A stretch of 64,000 nucleotides of DNA, taken from Protula sp. h YS-2021 (lineage: Eukaryota; Annelida; Polychaeta; Sabellida; Serpulidae). A program made the translations under genes and the position numbers. Positions 33,138-46,360 of the stretch are shown here, one piece after another (the stretch's first letter is position 1; every line of letters begins with the position of its first letter). The stretch is from assembly GCA_949752745.1 (NCBI GenBank), contig OX457024.1, forward strand, positions 111,914,104 to 111,978,103, given 5' to 3'. The notes under the pieces were generated by a model. The model searched no databases and was not told the origin of the DNA. It saw nothing but the letters and a program-made list of their open reading frames with translations.

Positions 33138-34041
33138 TTGTTTAATGGGTTATGGTCTAATATTGAATTGTTTCTAAATGATCGCTTGATATCACATAGT
33201 AACAATGCCCATGGTTACACCAGCATCATATCTCATCTCAGTCATGACTCGGAAGAAAGTCTCCATTCTGAGCGCTCTCTGCGTCTCGTCTATAAAGATA
33301 CTGCCGGGTCAATGAATACTCAAGAGGTGAAAAGACCAATCATGAAAGATATGCATCAGGTTTTCATGTAAATGTTGAAAGTGGCGATCTAGCTGAAACA
33401 GGAAATAATGGTTTACATAATCGTTATTTGTATACAAGTGAGTTTATGCTTACAGGTGGTTTAAGGATAGACTTGTTTGAGCAGGATCGTAATCTTCCCA
33501 ATGGTGTTAGTATGAAATTACGTTTACATAGAAAAAAAGATGAATATGTATTAATGGCTGCAAATAATGGTTTTAAAGTAGAAGTGAGAGAAGCGTTTTT
33601 AACCATTCGCAAGTGAGGGTTAGTCCAGATATTCAGTTAGGACATACAGATGCATTGATGAAAAGTACTGATAAGTTTATTATTACTAGAAAAGAATGTA
33701 AAGTTTTGGCTATTCCAGCAGGATTTCAATCTTTTGTGAAAGATAGCATCTTTTTAGGTCAATTACCAAAACGTAATGTCATTGGAATGGTTCATAATGA
33801 ATCGTTTGCTGGAACAGTATTGAGAAATCCATACAATTTTGAACATTTTAATCTTAACTTTATGCAGCTTTACTTTGATGGTGAACCAGTCCTATCTAAA
33901 CCTCTCAAGCTTGATATAATTCATGGCAAATATCTTGACGCTTTTGAAACTCTTTACAATTATCATTCCAAGTTGGGTCTAATTCGCTGTGCGAATTTCG
34001 ATCTAGTTATTATTAAAATGCTGAAGAGCGCGAGAAAATAG
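33138..34041 (+). pseudogene. Capsid-type protein (F54H12.2-like), truncated
   Basis: Three frames in series: 33,138-33,371, 33,428-33,616 (open upstream to about 33,362) and 33,613-34,041. Motifs in order: GLWSNIELFLND, LRLVYKDTAG, LTGGLRIDLFEQDR, VSMKLRLHRKKDEYVL, FLGQLPKRNVIGMVHNESF, LNFMQLYFDGEPV and AFETLYNYHSKLG. These correspond to a family widespread in invertebrate genomes, usually annotated 'F54H12.2-like' and associated with Maverick-type elements, probably a jelly-roll capsid protein (knowledge plus inference). The N-terminal region before GLWSN is missing or scrambled (32,903-33,137), two frameshifts break the middle, and the C-terminus ends early with an unrelated-looking tail at the TAG 34,039-34,041. 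The tail is what is duplicated at 23,311. Confidence 0.7.
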
Positions 34042-37000
34042 AACGCATGCCATCTGAAGGGTCAAAATGTGTGATTATTGTTTGTGAAGTTCAGTCTCTT
34101 CAGACAGAATTAGGGCCGCCTTAAGTTGTAACCTCCCGAACAACTCTTCCTCTCTACCCCCACCCCCACTCCCCACCCCTGTGCCTGGACTGAGGGGGGT
34201 TCTTGAAATATACCCACTGCTTTATGTTCTGTGCATGGCGTAAGAGGCAATAATGAAATCATACTGTACGTCTTTTAAAGCTCAGGTAAAAAAGTTGTGA
34301 AAGGGGTTAATTTCTTATACATGTTAAATTTGGTCGGTTTCCCCTTGTGATGTCTTTGCTTTGACGGCTCGGCACACTTTCCACGGACGTTCTTGTTAAA
34401 GCTGAAGAGTTTGTTAAGGTAAAGGGGTAAAGTCTGAAATTACTAGTCGGTAAAGAAAACCACATACAATATCTCTATGTTAAGAAAAGGCAGTTATATT
34501 GTGCTCAGGGGTCCATCGATGTAAGAGCCCATGAGAGTGCTTCAGTCACGTCAGTCCCAAGACTGATAAAAAGACCTTTCATAAAAGCAAGCCAAACGTT
34601 TTATATTTCATTCTTAAGCCAATACACATAAAATACACATAAAATCAGTCTTTAGCCCAAGGAAAAAAATGCAGTTGTTTTTGTTCTCAGTTGAATCAGT
34701 GATATAAAAATGTGACACTCGAGTCGAATAACATTTTCAAGAAAGCACTTATTTTGGTACATATGGCTTCATTCTTGTTGCAATTTACTTAATAAAATAC
34801 ATATGTATTCAATGCCAATAAGAAAATTTAAAAAATCTTAAGGGCACATACTAATATAAAAATTTAACAATCTACAATTAAATTTTCGACAGAAAAATTA
34901 AATTAGTGATTTTTGAGCTCAAGAATTGTTTCTTTTTTGTGCAGTAAAAAAATCAAAAGGAGGATTCTGTATACAGGGGCCCGTCAATATTGTATTCACA
35001 AATGATTGCTCATGAATTTAAGGTATAAGAAAATACTGATATTAATTTTTTTATATAAAAAGTATTTGCAGATTTCAAAATATAAATTTAAAAAGTCTCA
35101 TTCCGAAAAAATGGTATCTAAAAAAATTTATTGCTATCAATAAAATATAAATCATTGAACACGCAATTTAGATTTTGCCATCAAATATTTCACTTTTGCC
35201 ATCAAAAATTCAATTTTTGATCTATAAAAATAAATTTTAGAGATCATTAAATAATTTTTGATATCAGTAAATACTTTTCACTTCAAAACTGATTCCTAAA
35301 AATAATACACCAGAAAAAATGTTAGCAAGGTGGGTTAATAAATTGGCTATTTCTGATCAGAATCAACATTTCTTTTATAATTTCTCTCTAAAAATGCTAC
35401 CATATTTGCTGATACAAATATAAGAAAATATCAGTCCTTGAATTATTTCAAAATTCTAAAACTTATTTCAGCCAAAAAAAAAACATTGCGGAACAAAATT
35501 ACATTGATATATGCAATACAATACATTACATTATATCAAATTACGTCACGTAAAATCACATCCCATGGCATTACATGACATCACATTACATCACATTACA
35601 GCACAGTATATCACATTTTACATTACATTCCATAACACTGTCGTAATACAAACAAGACATGTTGCCGTTCTTTTAAACAAACTTAACATAATATTTGTAA
35701 CATGATAACATTCATTAGACATTTGACTATCAGAATGTCCCAGGTATTGGTATCGGACAATGTAATTTGCCAATAGCATACCACACGGAATTGGAAACTA
35801 TAGAGTCCGGACTCTGTGCGATTAGCGGATTAAAGTTATCCAGTTAAATAATATTCTTTTGGAGTTACACATTAATTTACTAAATATACACAAACTTAAA
35901 AAAACTGAAACGTTCAAGTAAAACCACCACATTTACATTCAATTAACAAAAATATAAAAAGCCGCAGAGCATTTATAGGGGCAATGAACACTGAAATTTT
36001 GATTTGGAAGAATCAAAATATTCACAAAGGTTAGCCGCACAGTTAACTGATACCGTTAACTGCGCCGTTAGCAACCAGTCCCAACATTCACAGAGGTTAA
36101 TTGCACAGTTAGCTGATCCCGTCAACTGTCCCGTTTGAAACCAGAACACCCAAAAGTAAATTCATAAATTTAGCCTGTTTCACAAACAAGCTAGAATTAA
36201 CTATGTCAACCGATTTTCTCTCCTAGGAGTACAGTTATCTGCAAAGTTAACTTTTGTGTGAATACTGGATCACAATTCTGATTATTGAAGTAAAACTGCC
36301 CATAAACGATACAGCTTTGGATAATCCTAAAAATATCATTGCACTTAGCGCATATAAACATATTGTTAAAGTAGGACGTTACTGTAAGTAAAATCTCGTT
36401 ATTCCATTATCCAGTAATACCCCCAAAGAGCCGAGGCTATATGTACATGAAATACAAAAAAAAGGAAACCGACTTAAAGCAGCATTTTCTAACTCAAGCA
36501 GAGTAATGTGGTTTGAAATTTGAAAGCAAATGATAAAGGATAAAAAACGTCTTGGTTATGCTGGAGGTTGGGGGGTTGGTTTTTGTAGGGGGGTGAGAGT
36601 GGAATGGATTTCAGGGGGGCACGGAATTATCACAATTGTGTAGATAAAAAGATCACACAAATTCACAAATCAGTCTGCTATGCTATGCTGCCTTTTCTTG
36701 TCTCGGTCTATGCTCCTTCAAAACAAAAAAAAAAACAAAAAAAAAAAACAAAAAACAAAAAAACAGCAAACAAAATAAAAGCGAAAAGAAAAAAATCAAT
36801 TAATGAGAAACACATCGAAATAACTTGCTATGTACATGGTAGATGACATTTAAACATTGAGATATTTGTTGAATCACATACATAATGGATTAGAGTTGGG
36901 GATCGGAGGGGGTCCGGGGGGAGGGGGGTTGTGGAGACGACAGCACAAAGGTGTATCAAACCAGTCCGCTTCGAATCTAAGAACATTACCACCCAACATC

Positions 37001-37457
37001 TTTCTCCACCCACACCCCATGCCCCTCCCCCCAGTTCATTATAGGCTAATCATAATAATAGTGACAATGATTGCTCCCACTATAAACTATACTTAGCATT
37101 CCACATTTTATATATCGCTCGTCTCAAACCCATTTCAATGAAATAATCTCTTTTTTCATTGAGCAGCATTTTATATAATGCGATCCGAACATTGCTTAAC
37201 AAGCCAAAATTCACATAGTTAATTTACATTATCGCTTTATACTATATTATATATATTATATATACTATTATATATTATATATACTATTATAATTACTACT
37301 GTATACACGGAATTTCTACAAATGTAAAAAAGCACAAAAATTTACAGAAACTCTAATCACTTTACACAATGAAATAGCGCTGCTCCACATTCCAAGAGAT
37401 AGTCAAAAGAAAATAACAATGTTACCATCGAGGCTATACGCTGTGTCAAATTTTCAT
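33953..37457 (+). repeat. Direct repeat, copy 2 (3.5 kb)
   Basis: Homologous to 23,312-27,083; it begins inside the capsid-type gene and ends at ttttcatg. Beyond the gene tail it is AT-rich and gene-free, with the same simple repeats as copy 1. It differs by a missing 64-bp unit (36,018-36,135), an A-rich tract at 36,721-36,790 and a TA-rich insertion near 37,240-37,280. Confidence 0.95.
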
Positions 37458-37658
37458 GGGACAAGATGGTCATCAGGGTGGAAAGGGGGGAGTGGGTGTT
37501 GGCGATAGACCAAATATATAGCATATGTTACATAAGTCCAACAAAGCGCGTGGCTATTAATAGCATACAAGTCAAGAGCTTGCCAACCCCCCCTCCCCGC
37601 GCCGAAAAAAGAAAAAAAAAACCTTGCAGCCAAGATGTTAATCATATCATATAAACAG

Positions 37659-37660
<2 letters not shown>

Positions 37661-37719
<59 letters not shown>

Positions 37720-37723
37720 TTAA

Positions 37724-37765
<42 letters not shown>

Positions 37766-37788
37766 CATTATTATTATTATTATTATTA
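37661..37788. repeat. (AAT)n-(ATT)n microsatellite palindrome
   Basis: About 19 AAT triplets run directly into about 20 ATT triplets, so the two halves are complementary and can form one long hairpin. Confidence 0.95.
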
Positions 37789-38838
37789 ACAATAATAATG
37801 TATATTTCTTTATAATACCTTTGATATAGTATTAACACTGTAACAATAATGATGATAATGATAAAAAGAAGACGACTAAAAATTACAAATTGTCACATTG
37901 TTAAAAACAAAAATTTTATAAAAAAAAGGGTAATATTATTTTATATGTGTTCTATGGTCGGTGCTCCTAGAATGACGTTACTGTGCCGTAGTGCGTACGT
38001 ACAGCATATGTTTCATATCCCAAGTCACTCGCTTTACTGTGGAGACACAAAAGTGACGTTATAACGGAAACCACCGACGCGCATGCGCATGCGCATGCGT
38101 TTGCATCTTTAACATTAACGCCAGTCCCTTCACTGTTCGTGTACGTCATAACGGACAGCATCACCCAGTCCGGGCTGGAACATTAACGTCACTGTCTTCA
38201 CTGAATACACAGCAATGACGCCATCATAGGAGTAATTAACCATTGTGCATGTCACTTCCTTCACCATGGATACACAATTGCGTCACTGTCGTCACCATGG
38301 ATACACAGATACTATAACGGGCACTATGAGTCAGTGGGCATGCGCAGTGTATTGCTTTCCACGTCACTCTGGTCACCATGGATACACAGACAAGATGCCA
38401 TAACGAAGCCTATGATACATTGTGAGGGACGCCAGGGCAGTCACAGGGCGGCCAATTTGCGTGATTGATTTGTGCTTTACACGTGAAAATTATTTTCTTT
38501 TGTAATGGTGTATATTTGAACATTTTAACAAGCGTAAGCTAGCCTAGCATTGGTGGCAATATAGTAATTTGTGCATGGAACAAAAAAAAAGCATTCAAAC
38601 TGTTCAAACAATCGGATATCAAATACTAAGTAGGTTTCAGCCAACCACATCTCAAGCAGTAGCCAAATGGCAGACATGAAGTCGCCTGTCATGCCCCATC
38701 CTTCTCTTGCTCCTCTCAGCCCCCTGAGTTTTGTTGAAATTTTGTCATATTTTCCTCGTCTATAAAAAGACAAAAATGGGGCAAAGAAGTGGTGACATAA
38801 AGAATCAGAGACGCCGACACGTTATTTTTTTGCGTGTT
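37789..38838. other. Gene-free, CG-containing region with short repeats
   Basis: The word caccatggatacaca occurs three times (about 38,262, 38,298 and 38,372). Degenerate tgacgtta/acgtcataacg words are scattered at 37,970-38,240. No coding exon was recognised. Confidence 0.45.
38078..38100. promoter_or_regulatory. Overlapping NRF-1-like palindromes
   Basis: Three overlapping GCGCATGCGC-type words. The motif fits the NRF-1 (palindromic GCGCANGCGC) consensus, but no start site is tied to it. Confidence 0.3.
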
Positions 38839-38876
38839 GGGGGGGGGGGCGGGGAGGGCGGGGAGGAGGAGGGGGA
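38839..38876 (+). other. Potential G-quadruplex
   Basis: A long G-run followed by CGGGGAGGGCGGGG gives at least four G-tracts of three or more with short loops. Confidence 0.5.
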
Positions 38877-38984
38877 GATAGATGGGTGGTGGTAGTGATA
38901 ACGGGATTGAATTAACTGTGGGCAGGTATTATCGTGTTAGAATTTGCTTTTTTTTTTTGCACATCTGTATGATATGATTGTTTG

Positions 38985-39929
38985 TTAATTCATGTGTGGT
39001 AAGAAAAGTGTTAATTTGAGAGAAGAGAACGTGCCATGCAGTACATACAGGCGGCCTGGTATATACACAGCATTGTAAACCCTGCCACCGCCGAACGACA
39101 GGGGAAGCACTGACCATTCATGATCACGGCTTAGCACTTGTAGACGGTTGTTCCTCTCATCCGCTATCAGCACATTGTCTGTGTCATCGCTGTGGCACAA
39201 GCGTGGATGCTGTAACTCCCCAGGCTCCTCGTCACCCTCACGCCCCACAGTCTGCACGACCTCCCCGTCACCAGACACCACATATACTTTATGTTCATCC
39301 TCACAGCATGCATATATGACCTGACTTGTGACGAGCACTGTTACATCATGATCATCATCACACGGCAGCGGAATGACGCGGTGACGCTGCCATGACTCAC
39401 CCCGTGTGTACACTTCTATGCTAGTATTGTTATTCATCAAGTCAAGCCGCACGGCGTACAGCTTATCCTCGTACGTTGTCACACTCCAATACCAGCCTGC
39501 CTCGATCCTGCTGATTTTCTCACCTGAACACACGAGTTACAAACACAAGTTACAAAATCAGAATAGAAGAATTTTAACTTGAAAGCAAATCATGTGACGT
39601 AAATAACAGCATTTGTGAAGAATGGCATGGGATTTGTTCACACCTGTGAGCGTGAGATGGTAGAGACCGTTATAGCCAGCAGCAACAAGTCCCGCGTCCT
39701 TCAGTTCTGTCACCTGCCATACGTCACCCATGCCACCTTTATCAAAGCTGCCTATCTCCTCCAGCGCCTGGTTGTAGATGCACACAGTATCGATACAACA
39801 GTAGTACAAGTATCCTCCTATCAGTGATAACGCAGGGAATTGAAGTTAAATATTCCTCACGCTAACACTCCTATGCTCGTACCATGTAAGCTCGTGCAGC
39901 CGAGAGAGACGCCCGTAAGGACACCATAT
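38985..39929 (-). CDS. NHL/beta-propeller-like protein, 3' exons
   Basis: Three minus-strand exons can be read with consistent phases: 39,929-39,883 (acceptor tgttgtag, donor CATG|GTACGA), 39,817-39,644 (acceptor tgatag, donor ACAG|GTGTGA) and 39,523-38,985 (acceptor gtgttcag, stop TAA near 38,985). The peptide has repeated blade-like segments: GGYLYYCCIDTVCIYN, GLVAAGYNGLYHLTL, YEDKLYAVRLD, GELQHPRLCHSD followed by NVLIADERNNRLQVLS, and YIPGRLYVLHG. The 'HP..C....D..LIAD..NNRLQV' segment is the hallmark of NHL repeats (TRIM-NHL and relatives). Introns are about 65 and 120 bp. No RING or B-box exon was found upstream, so only the C-terminal propeller part is supported. It lies between the virus block and the satellite, and looks intact. 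Confidence 0.7.
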
Positions 39930-40489
39930 CTACAACACACAAACCAAAAGAAGAAACCTGCATTGTGAAGGATTGAGTAAAACGCCGCAGTAGTAAATAA
40001 ACTGATTTATCACGAAATAGTTGCGAGTTGTTCAGTGGAGTAAGCAAGGTTTTTTTTGAGATGAAATAAGTTTTGATTCCGTATTGCATTTGGCACAAAT
40101 TCTAAAAAAATGGTAGTGATGGTTAACTGAATGTTTTAAGCATATACTCTCGCTTCTGCTGAACCCAACCTCCCTCCCCCCACCCCACCGCACCCCATCC
40201 TGTGTAAATTTAACTGTTTGCACCGGTACATTACCAAACATTACAAATAGAGGTTGTGTGTCGCTTCTACGTCAAACAGTGAACGATTTTGCTGCGTTGT
40301 AATTATGCAAGAAAAAAAAGGTGTAGAAAGGACTAAGGCGTAAATTTTGATTTTTGTGATGAAATAATAAAATGAATAAATATATACATAATAAATGTAT
40401 TGAGCCATTTTTCGGATTGTGATTTCATACTTATGTTGCATCTCATGAAACTTGTATCTTGCTTTGTTTTATAACGAGGTGTCTGCTTG
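39930..40489. other. No gene seen
   Basis: Possible further upstream exons or intron of the propeller gene would lie here, but none has a convincing border. A C-rich patch is at 40,170-40,195. Confidence 0.35.
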
Positions 40490-41552
40490 AATAATTACTA
40501 GTGCGAAAACTGCAAGTATATATGATACATATATAAAATAGGTATAATAGAGATATACTAGAGATATAGGAGAGATACAACAGATATACTACAGATACCT
40601 ACATATATAATAGGAATGTAATAGAGATATAATGGGGATATAATGGAGACATAATAGAGATATAATAGCGATATACTAGAGCTATTCTAGACATCTCTTG
40701 TGTCTCCCTAGTATATCTCTAATTTATCTCTAATACATCTTAAGCATATCTATTTTCTATGTTTATTATATATATATACATGTTATAGGTATATTATGTC
40801 CGTACTATATCTATATTACATATTTATTACCTCTCTGTTATATCTCTACTACATATCTAGTATATGCCCAGTGTATTCTATTTTCTCTCTATTGTCTCTC
40901 TGGTATACCTCAAGTGTATCTCTGCTATACCTCTATTATATCTGTATTATATCTATACTGTATTTACATTATATCTGTAATATATCTACATTATATCTAA
41001 CGACATTTAATGTTTGCTCACTCCACATTATATCTAAAATATATCTTAGTTGTTACACATTACATCTATATTATATCCCTATTATATTTACATTATATCT
41101 ACTTGAGATATATGTTATGTCTATATTATATCTACAATATTTCTACGATATATCTACATTATATTTACATTAATCTTGATTATATCTATTATCTCTCTAT
41201 ATTATATCTACATTATATCTTCAGTATGTTTTTATCTGCATTCGATATACGTCATAAATATTTCTATATCTAATTTATATCCACATTATGTCTACATTAT
41301 ATCTTTATTATATTTATATGATATCTAGATTTTATCTACATCATACTTACATTATGCTTACGTTATGCCTATATTATTTAAACCTCATATTTACATTATA
41401 TTTACATTACATCTATCTTATATCTACATGATATCTGTATTATATGTACATTATTTCAATATTATATCTGCATTATATTTATGATATATCTGCATAACAT
41501 CGACAGTATATCTGCATTATATTCCTATTATATTTACATTATCTGTGTTATA
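40490..41552. repeat. TATCTACATTA satellite, left part
   Basis: Short units of 10-18 bp around tatatctacattatatct, at first as the complement (agatataatag, 40,540-40,680), then in the forward sense. The orientation change near 40,685 makes a loose inverted array. Frames rich in Tyr, Ile, Leu and Ser are by-products. Confidence 0.9.
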
Positions 41553-41996
41553 CCCTACAAATTCTTCGACGTCGGAGATGCATATAAAATGCGTCGGCAA
41601 TATCGGCAACATACGTCGGATATACGCATATTTTTTCCGTTTTGCTCATCATTTATTAGTCGTTTATGCGCATATTTTCCGACAAAGTTTTTTATGCATA
41701 TATTCGACGCATACCCGACGTATTACCAACCGTCGGCTATACGTCAGTTATACGTCGGTTATACGTTTATATTCCGATGCATTTTATACGTATAAAATGC
41801 ATATTTCCGACCAAGTGACAATCGGAAAATATGCGTTTTTTAGACGCATAAAAAATGCGGGTGCGCATTTGAAAAAAATGTTTCTAACCTTAACTGACCC
41901 ATTGAACCCATACCAACCATTCATAATTCACATATTCATGCATACACCATAGCATATTTAATATACAACATAGCATATTTATATATTTTAACTAAA

Positions 41997-42077
41997 CACT
42001 AGTACTTACTCGGGTTTGAACCGGGGACCTCTTGCATCCTAGGCGAGGAACATACCTCTACTCCACGGCGGCTAGTG
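41997..42077 (-). tRNA. tRNA-Pro(AGG)-like sequence, probably degenerate
   Basis: On minus, GAGTAGAGGTATG resembles a Pro D-arm. CTCGC-CTAGGAT-GCAAG is an anticodon arm with U33 and anticodon AGG (one stem mismatch). CCGG-TTCAAAC-CC resembles a T arm. The outer bases cactag pair with ctagtg. Both the D-arm side and the acceptor side have a few extra bases, so it is more likely a tRNA pseudogene or the head of a SINE carried by the TIR element than a working tRNA. Confidence 0.45.
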
Positions 42078-42299
42078 CTGTCTCGGCAGTGTAATTTAGT
42101 GGTCTAATGTTTCTATTTCGTCCCAAAATGTTTACCTCTTACATTTTCGTTTTTTTGTTACCGATGGCGCTTTTAAATTTAGTTATTTGTATTGTCTTTT
42201 CCTCCTTTATGTTTGCTGAGGGATAGTTTATTGCGGCAAATGATAATTTTCAAGTATATTCATAATGCTCCACTATTGATTCTTCATAATGTCCCCTAC

Positions 42300-42835
42300 A
42301 AAACGTCAATCGATAAATTTCCGACGTCGAATAAGCATCGGAAAATATGCGTTTTATAGACGTATAAAAAATACATATAATACACGTTGGCAATATCGGC
42401 ATCTTTTTTCCGATGCATTTCCGACGTCGTTTATACATAGGAAAATATGCGCTTTATAGACGTATAAAATTATACGTATAATGTACGATTGCAATATCGG
42501 CATCTTTTTTCCGATGTATTCTCGACGTCGTTTATACATAGGGAAATATTCGTTTTATAGATGTTTTAAAAAATATGTATAATACGCGTTGGCAATATCG
42601 GCATCTTTTTCCGATGTATTTCCAACGTCGTTTATACATAGGAAAATATTCGTTTTATAGACGCATAAAATAATACGCATAATATACGATTGCAATATCG
42701 GCATCTTTTTTTCCGATGTATTTCCGACGTCGTTTATACATAGGAAAATATGCGTTTTATAGACGTTTAAAAAATACGTATAATACGCGTTTCGAAATAT
42801 CGGCATCTTTTTTTCCGACGCATTTTCGATGCATA
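42300..42835. repeat. ~118-bp tandem repeat inside TIR element
   Basis: Four to five units with ttccgacgtcgtttatacatagg, aaatatgcgttttatagacgt, then ggcaatatcggcatctttt. Each unit has a GACGTC palindrome. Confidence 0.85.
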
Positions 42836-42970
42836 TACGATGTTTCTAAAAATGCATATATATTCCGCCGTATATCCGACGTATAAACGATGTTTCAAAT
42901 CCGCTGCCAACGCTGCCGATGCAATTTAGAAATTAACGACGTCGTCAGTTTTGTAGGCAGTTTTGTAGGG

Positions 42971-45900
42971 TACCTGCATTATATCTAAATTATAGGTACA
43001 TTACATTTACATTAAAGTTATATTATATCTACATTATACCTATATTACATGTATATTATATCTGCATTACATCGACATTATATCTCTATTCTATCTAAAT
43101 TATATCTAAATTCCATCTCTTTTATATCTAAATTATATCTATATTTTCTGTTTACATCTAAATTATATCTACATTGTATTTGTATTATATCAACAGAATG
43201 TCTACATAAAATCTGAAATATTTCTACTTCGATCTATAGTATGTCTAAATTATATTAATATTATATCTGTGCTATATCTAAATGATATCTAAGTTATATT
43301 TCTATTATATCCATATGATATGTACATTATATTTATACTATATCTACATTATATCTATATTATATCTGCATCATGTCTACATTATATCTTCATATGTCTT
43401 CATTGTATCCATATTATATCTATTATATTTATATTTTATCTACATTTTATCAGTATAATATCTAAGTTATATCCAAGTTATATCTGCCTTTGATCTTTAT
43501 TATATCTACATTATACCTATATTTTATCTTCACTATGCCCATTATATCTACGTTATATCTACATTTTATGTACGTTATAAATATTTTATATCTACATAAT
43601 ATCTATATTGCATCTGCGTTATATCTATATAATATCTAAACCAATCTACATTATTCCTGCATAATATCTAAAAATACTGATATTTTTCTATGTTTTATCC
43701 ATATTCTATCTACATTCTATTTGCATTATCTCTAATATATCTGTATTATATCTATATGATATCTACATTATGTCTAAGTTATATCTACACGACATCTACC
43801 TATATATATACATTTTATGTATATTATGTATATTATATCAAAATGGTATCTATATTCATCTACATTTTATGTATATTATGTATATTATATCAACATGATA
43901 TCTATATTTATATTATATTTAAATTAACGATACGTTATATCTGCATTATATCTAGAATATATCCATATTATATCTACATTATATCGATATTATATCTACA
44001 TTGTATCCACATTTAATCTATATTATATCTTCATTTTTTCTACATGTTACCTACATTATATCTGCATTATATCTTTATTGTATCTACATTATATCTACAT
44101 TAAATCTACATTTAATCTACATGATATCTATGTTATATCTACATTATGTCTACAATATATCTACATCATACCTACATTATATGTGTAATATCTCTAAATA
44201 ATTTTTCTAGTATGCTTACATTGTATTATGTCTACATTATATCTACGTTATGTCTACATAATGTCTATATCGCACCTATTTTATATCTTCATTATATCCA
44301 TATTATATCTACACTATATCCACTTTGTATCTTCATTTTAGGTATATTATACCAACATTATATTTACATTATATTTACATTATATCTGTATTATATCTGC
44401 CTTTTATATCATTCCTGTATTACGCCTACATTATACCTTCATTATATATTTATCATAGCAACATCATATCTACATCATATGTTTTTTCATTTTTTCATCC
44501 TTATTTTATCTCATTTATATCTATATTACATCTACATTACATCTACATTTCATCTATGTTATATCTACCATTATGCCTATGTTATTTTTATGTTATATCT
44601 ATATTATATCTATATGATATCCACATTATATCTACATCATGTTGACATGATAACTATATTATATCTATATGATATAGACATTATATCTACATTATATTTA
44701 CACTATATCTTTATTATATCTTAATGATATTGGCATTATATGTACACTATATCTATACAATATCTGCATTATATCTACGTGAGAGCTATATGATATCTAT
44801 ATTAAATCTACAGTATATCTATGATATGTCTACATAACATCGACATTATATCGACAATATATCTATGTTATTTCTACGATATATTTACATTATACCTACA
44901 TTATCTATATTGTATAAACATTACATCTAAATCATATATGTATAAATTCTATCTGCATTATATTTGTATTATATCTAAATTATATCTATAGTATATATGT
45001 AGTATATCAAAATGAAATCTGCGATATATCTTCATTACACGTGTATCATATCTACGTCATGTGTGCCTTATATTTATGAAAAATCTTCATTATATCTGCA
45101 TTATATCTACATTATATCTATATAAAATGTACATTTTATGTATTTTTATGTTTTCATTTTATCTGCATTGTATCAAAATTACACGTACATTATCTCTGTA
45201 AGACATCTACATTTTATGTACATAATTTCCATATTATATCAATATTATATCTACATTATAACCAAAACATATCTACACTATATTTACATAATATCTGTAT
45301 TATATGTGCACTATATTTGCATTATACATGCATTATTTCCATATTATATTTGTATTCTATCTATGTTATATCTATAATATATTTGCATTATATCTTCAAT
45401 CTTCAGTGTATCTACACTATATCTATGTCATATCAGAATTATGTCTACATTACATCTGCATTATATCTGCATAAAATCTGCAATATGTCTACTTCTATCT
45501 ACATTGTATCTAAACTATATCAACATTATATCTGTGTTATATCTAAATGATATCGACATTTTATCTGTATTATATCTGCATGATATCTACATGATATCTT
45601 CATTATATATGGCTACATTGTATCCATATTATATCTATAGTATATCTACATTTTATCAGAATAATATCTAAATTATATCCATATCATGTCCGCTTTTTTT
45701 CTTTACTATAGGTATAGTATACCTACATTATATGACCATTATAGCTATATCTATATATGTTGCATCTACATTATATCTATGTTACATTTACGTTTTATCT
45801 GTATAATAGCCAAGTCACATCTGTATTATTCCTGTATAATATCTAAATTATGCCTACATTTTATCTACATTATATCTAAATTATGTTTGCATTATATCCA

Positions 45901-46270
45901 TTTTGCATCTACATTATATCTATATTATATCTACATTATGTTTATTTTATGCCTACGTTTTATCTATATTATATCTACATTATACTTACAGTATATCTGT
46001 ACTATATTTCACTGTATCTACATTACGTCTACATGATATTTACATTATATTTACACTATATTCATATTATATCTATATCATATATCATATTATGTCTATA
46101 TACCTACAATATATGTAAATTTGATCCGTATTGTAGCTATAGTATATCTACACTATATCTGCATCATATCTACATTTTATCTGTATTGTATCTATAATAT
46201 ATCTACACTCTATCTGCACTTTTTGTACATTTAATCTACATTATATCTATATTATATCTATATGACATCT
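42971..46270. repeat. TATCTACATTA satellite, right part
   Basis: About 3.3 kb of the same short-unit satellite. Repeated Y/I/S/L-rich frames in all three forward frames are low-complexity by-products. Confidence 0.95.
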
Positions 46271-46273
46271 TAG

Positions 46274-46360
<87 letters not shown>

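Larger units (their letters stand above)
41553..42970. mobile_element. TIR element with TA target duplication
   Basis: It starts CCCTACAAA and ends TTTGTAGGG, flanked on both sides by TA. It interrupts the satellite, which resumes directly after it. Length is 1,418 bp. Ends and TA duplication fit Tc1/mariner-type non-autonomous elements. The subterminal regions carry gacgtcgg / acgacgtcgtc. No transposase was seen. Confidence 0.65.

Noticed and set aside
24870..35705. Identical 64-residue frames at 24,870-25,064 and 35,511-35,705
   Set aside because: They are the same acattacatcac simple repeat in the two direct-repeat copies.
23312..37457. Interpretation of the direct repeats as LTRs of a retroelement
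   Set aside because: No target duplication, no primer binding site or reverse transcriptase, and the repeat begins inside a DNA-virus-type gene.
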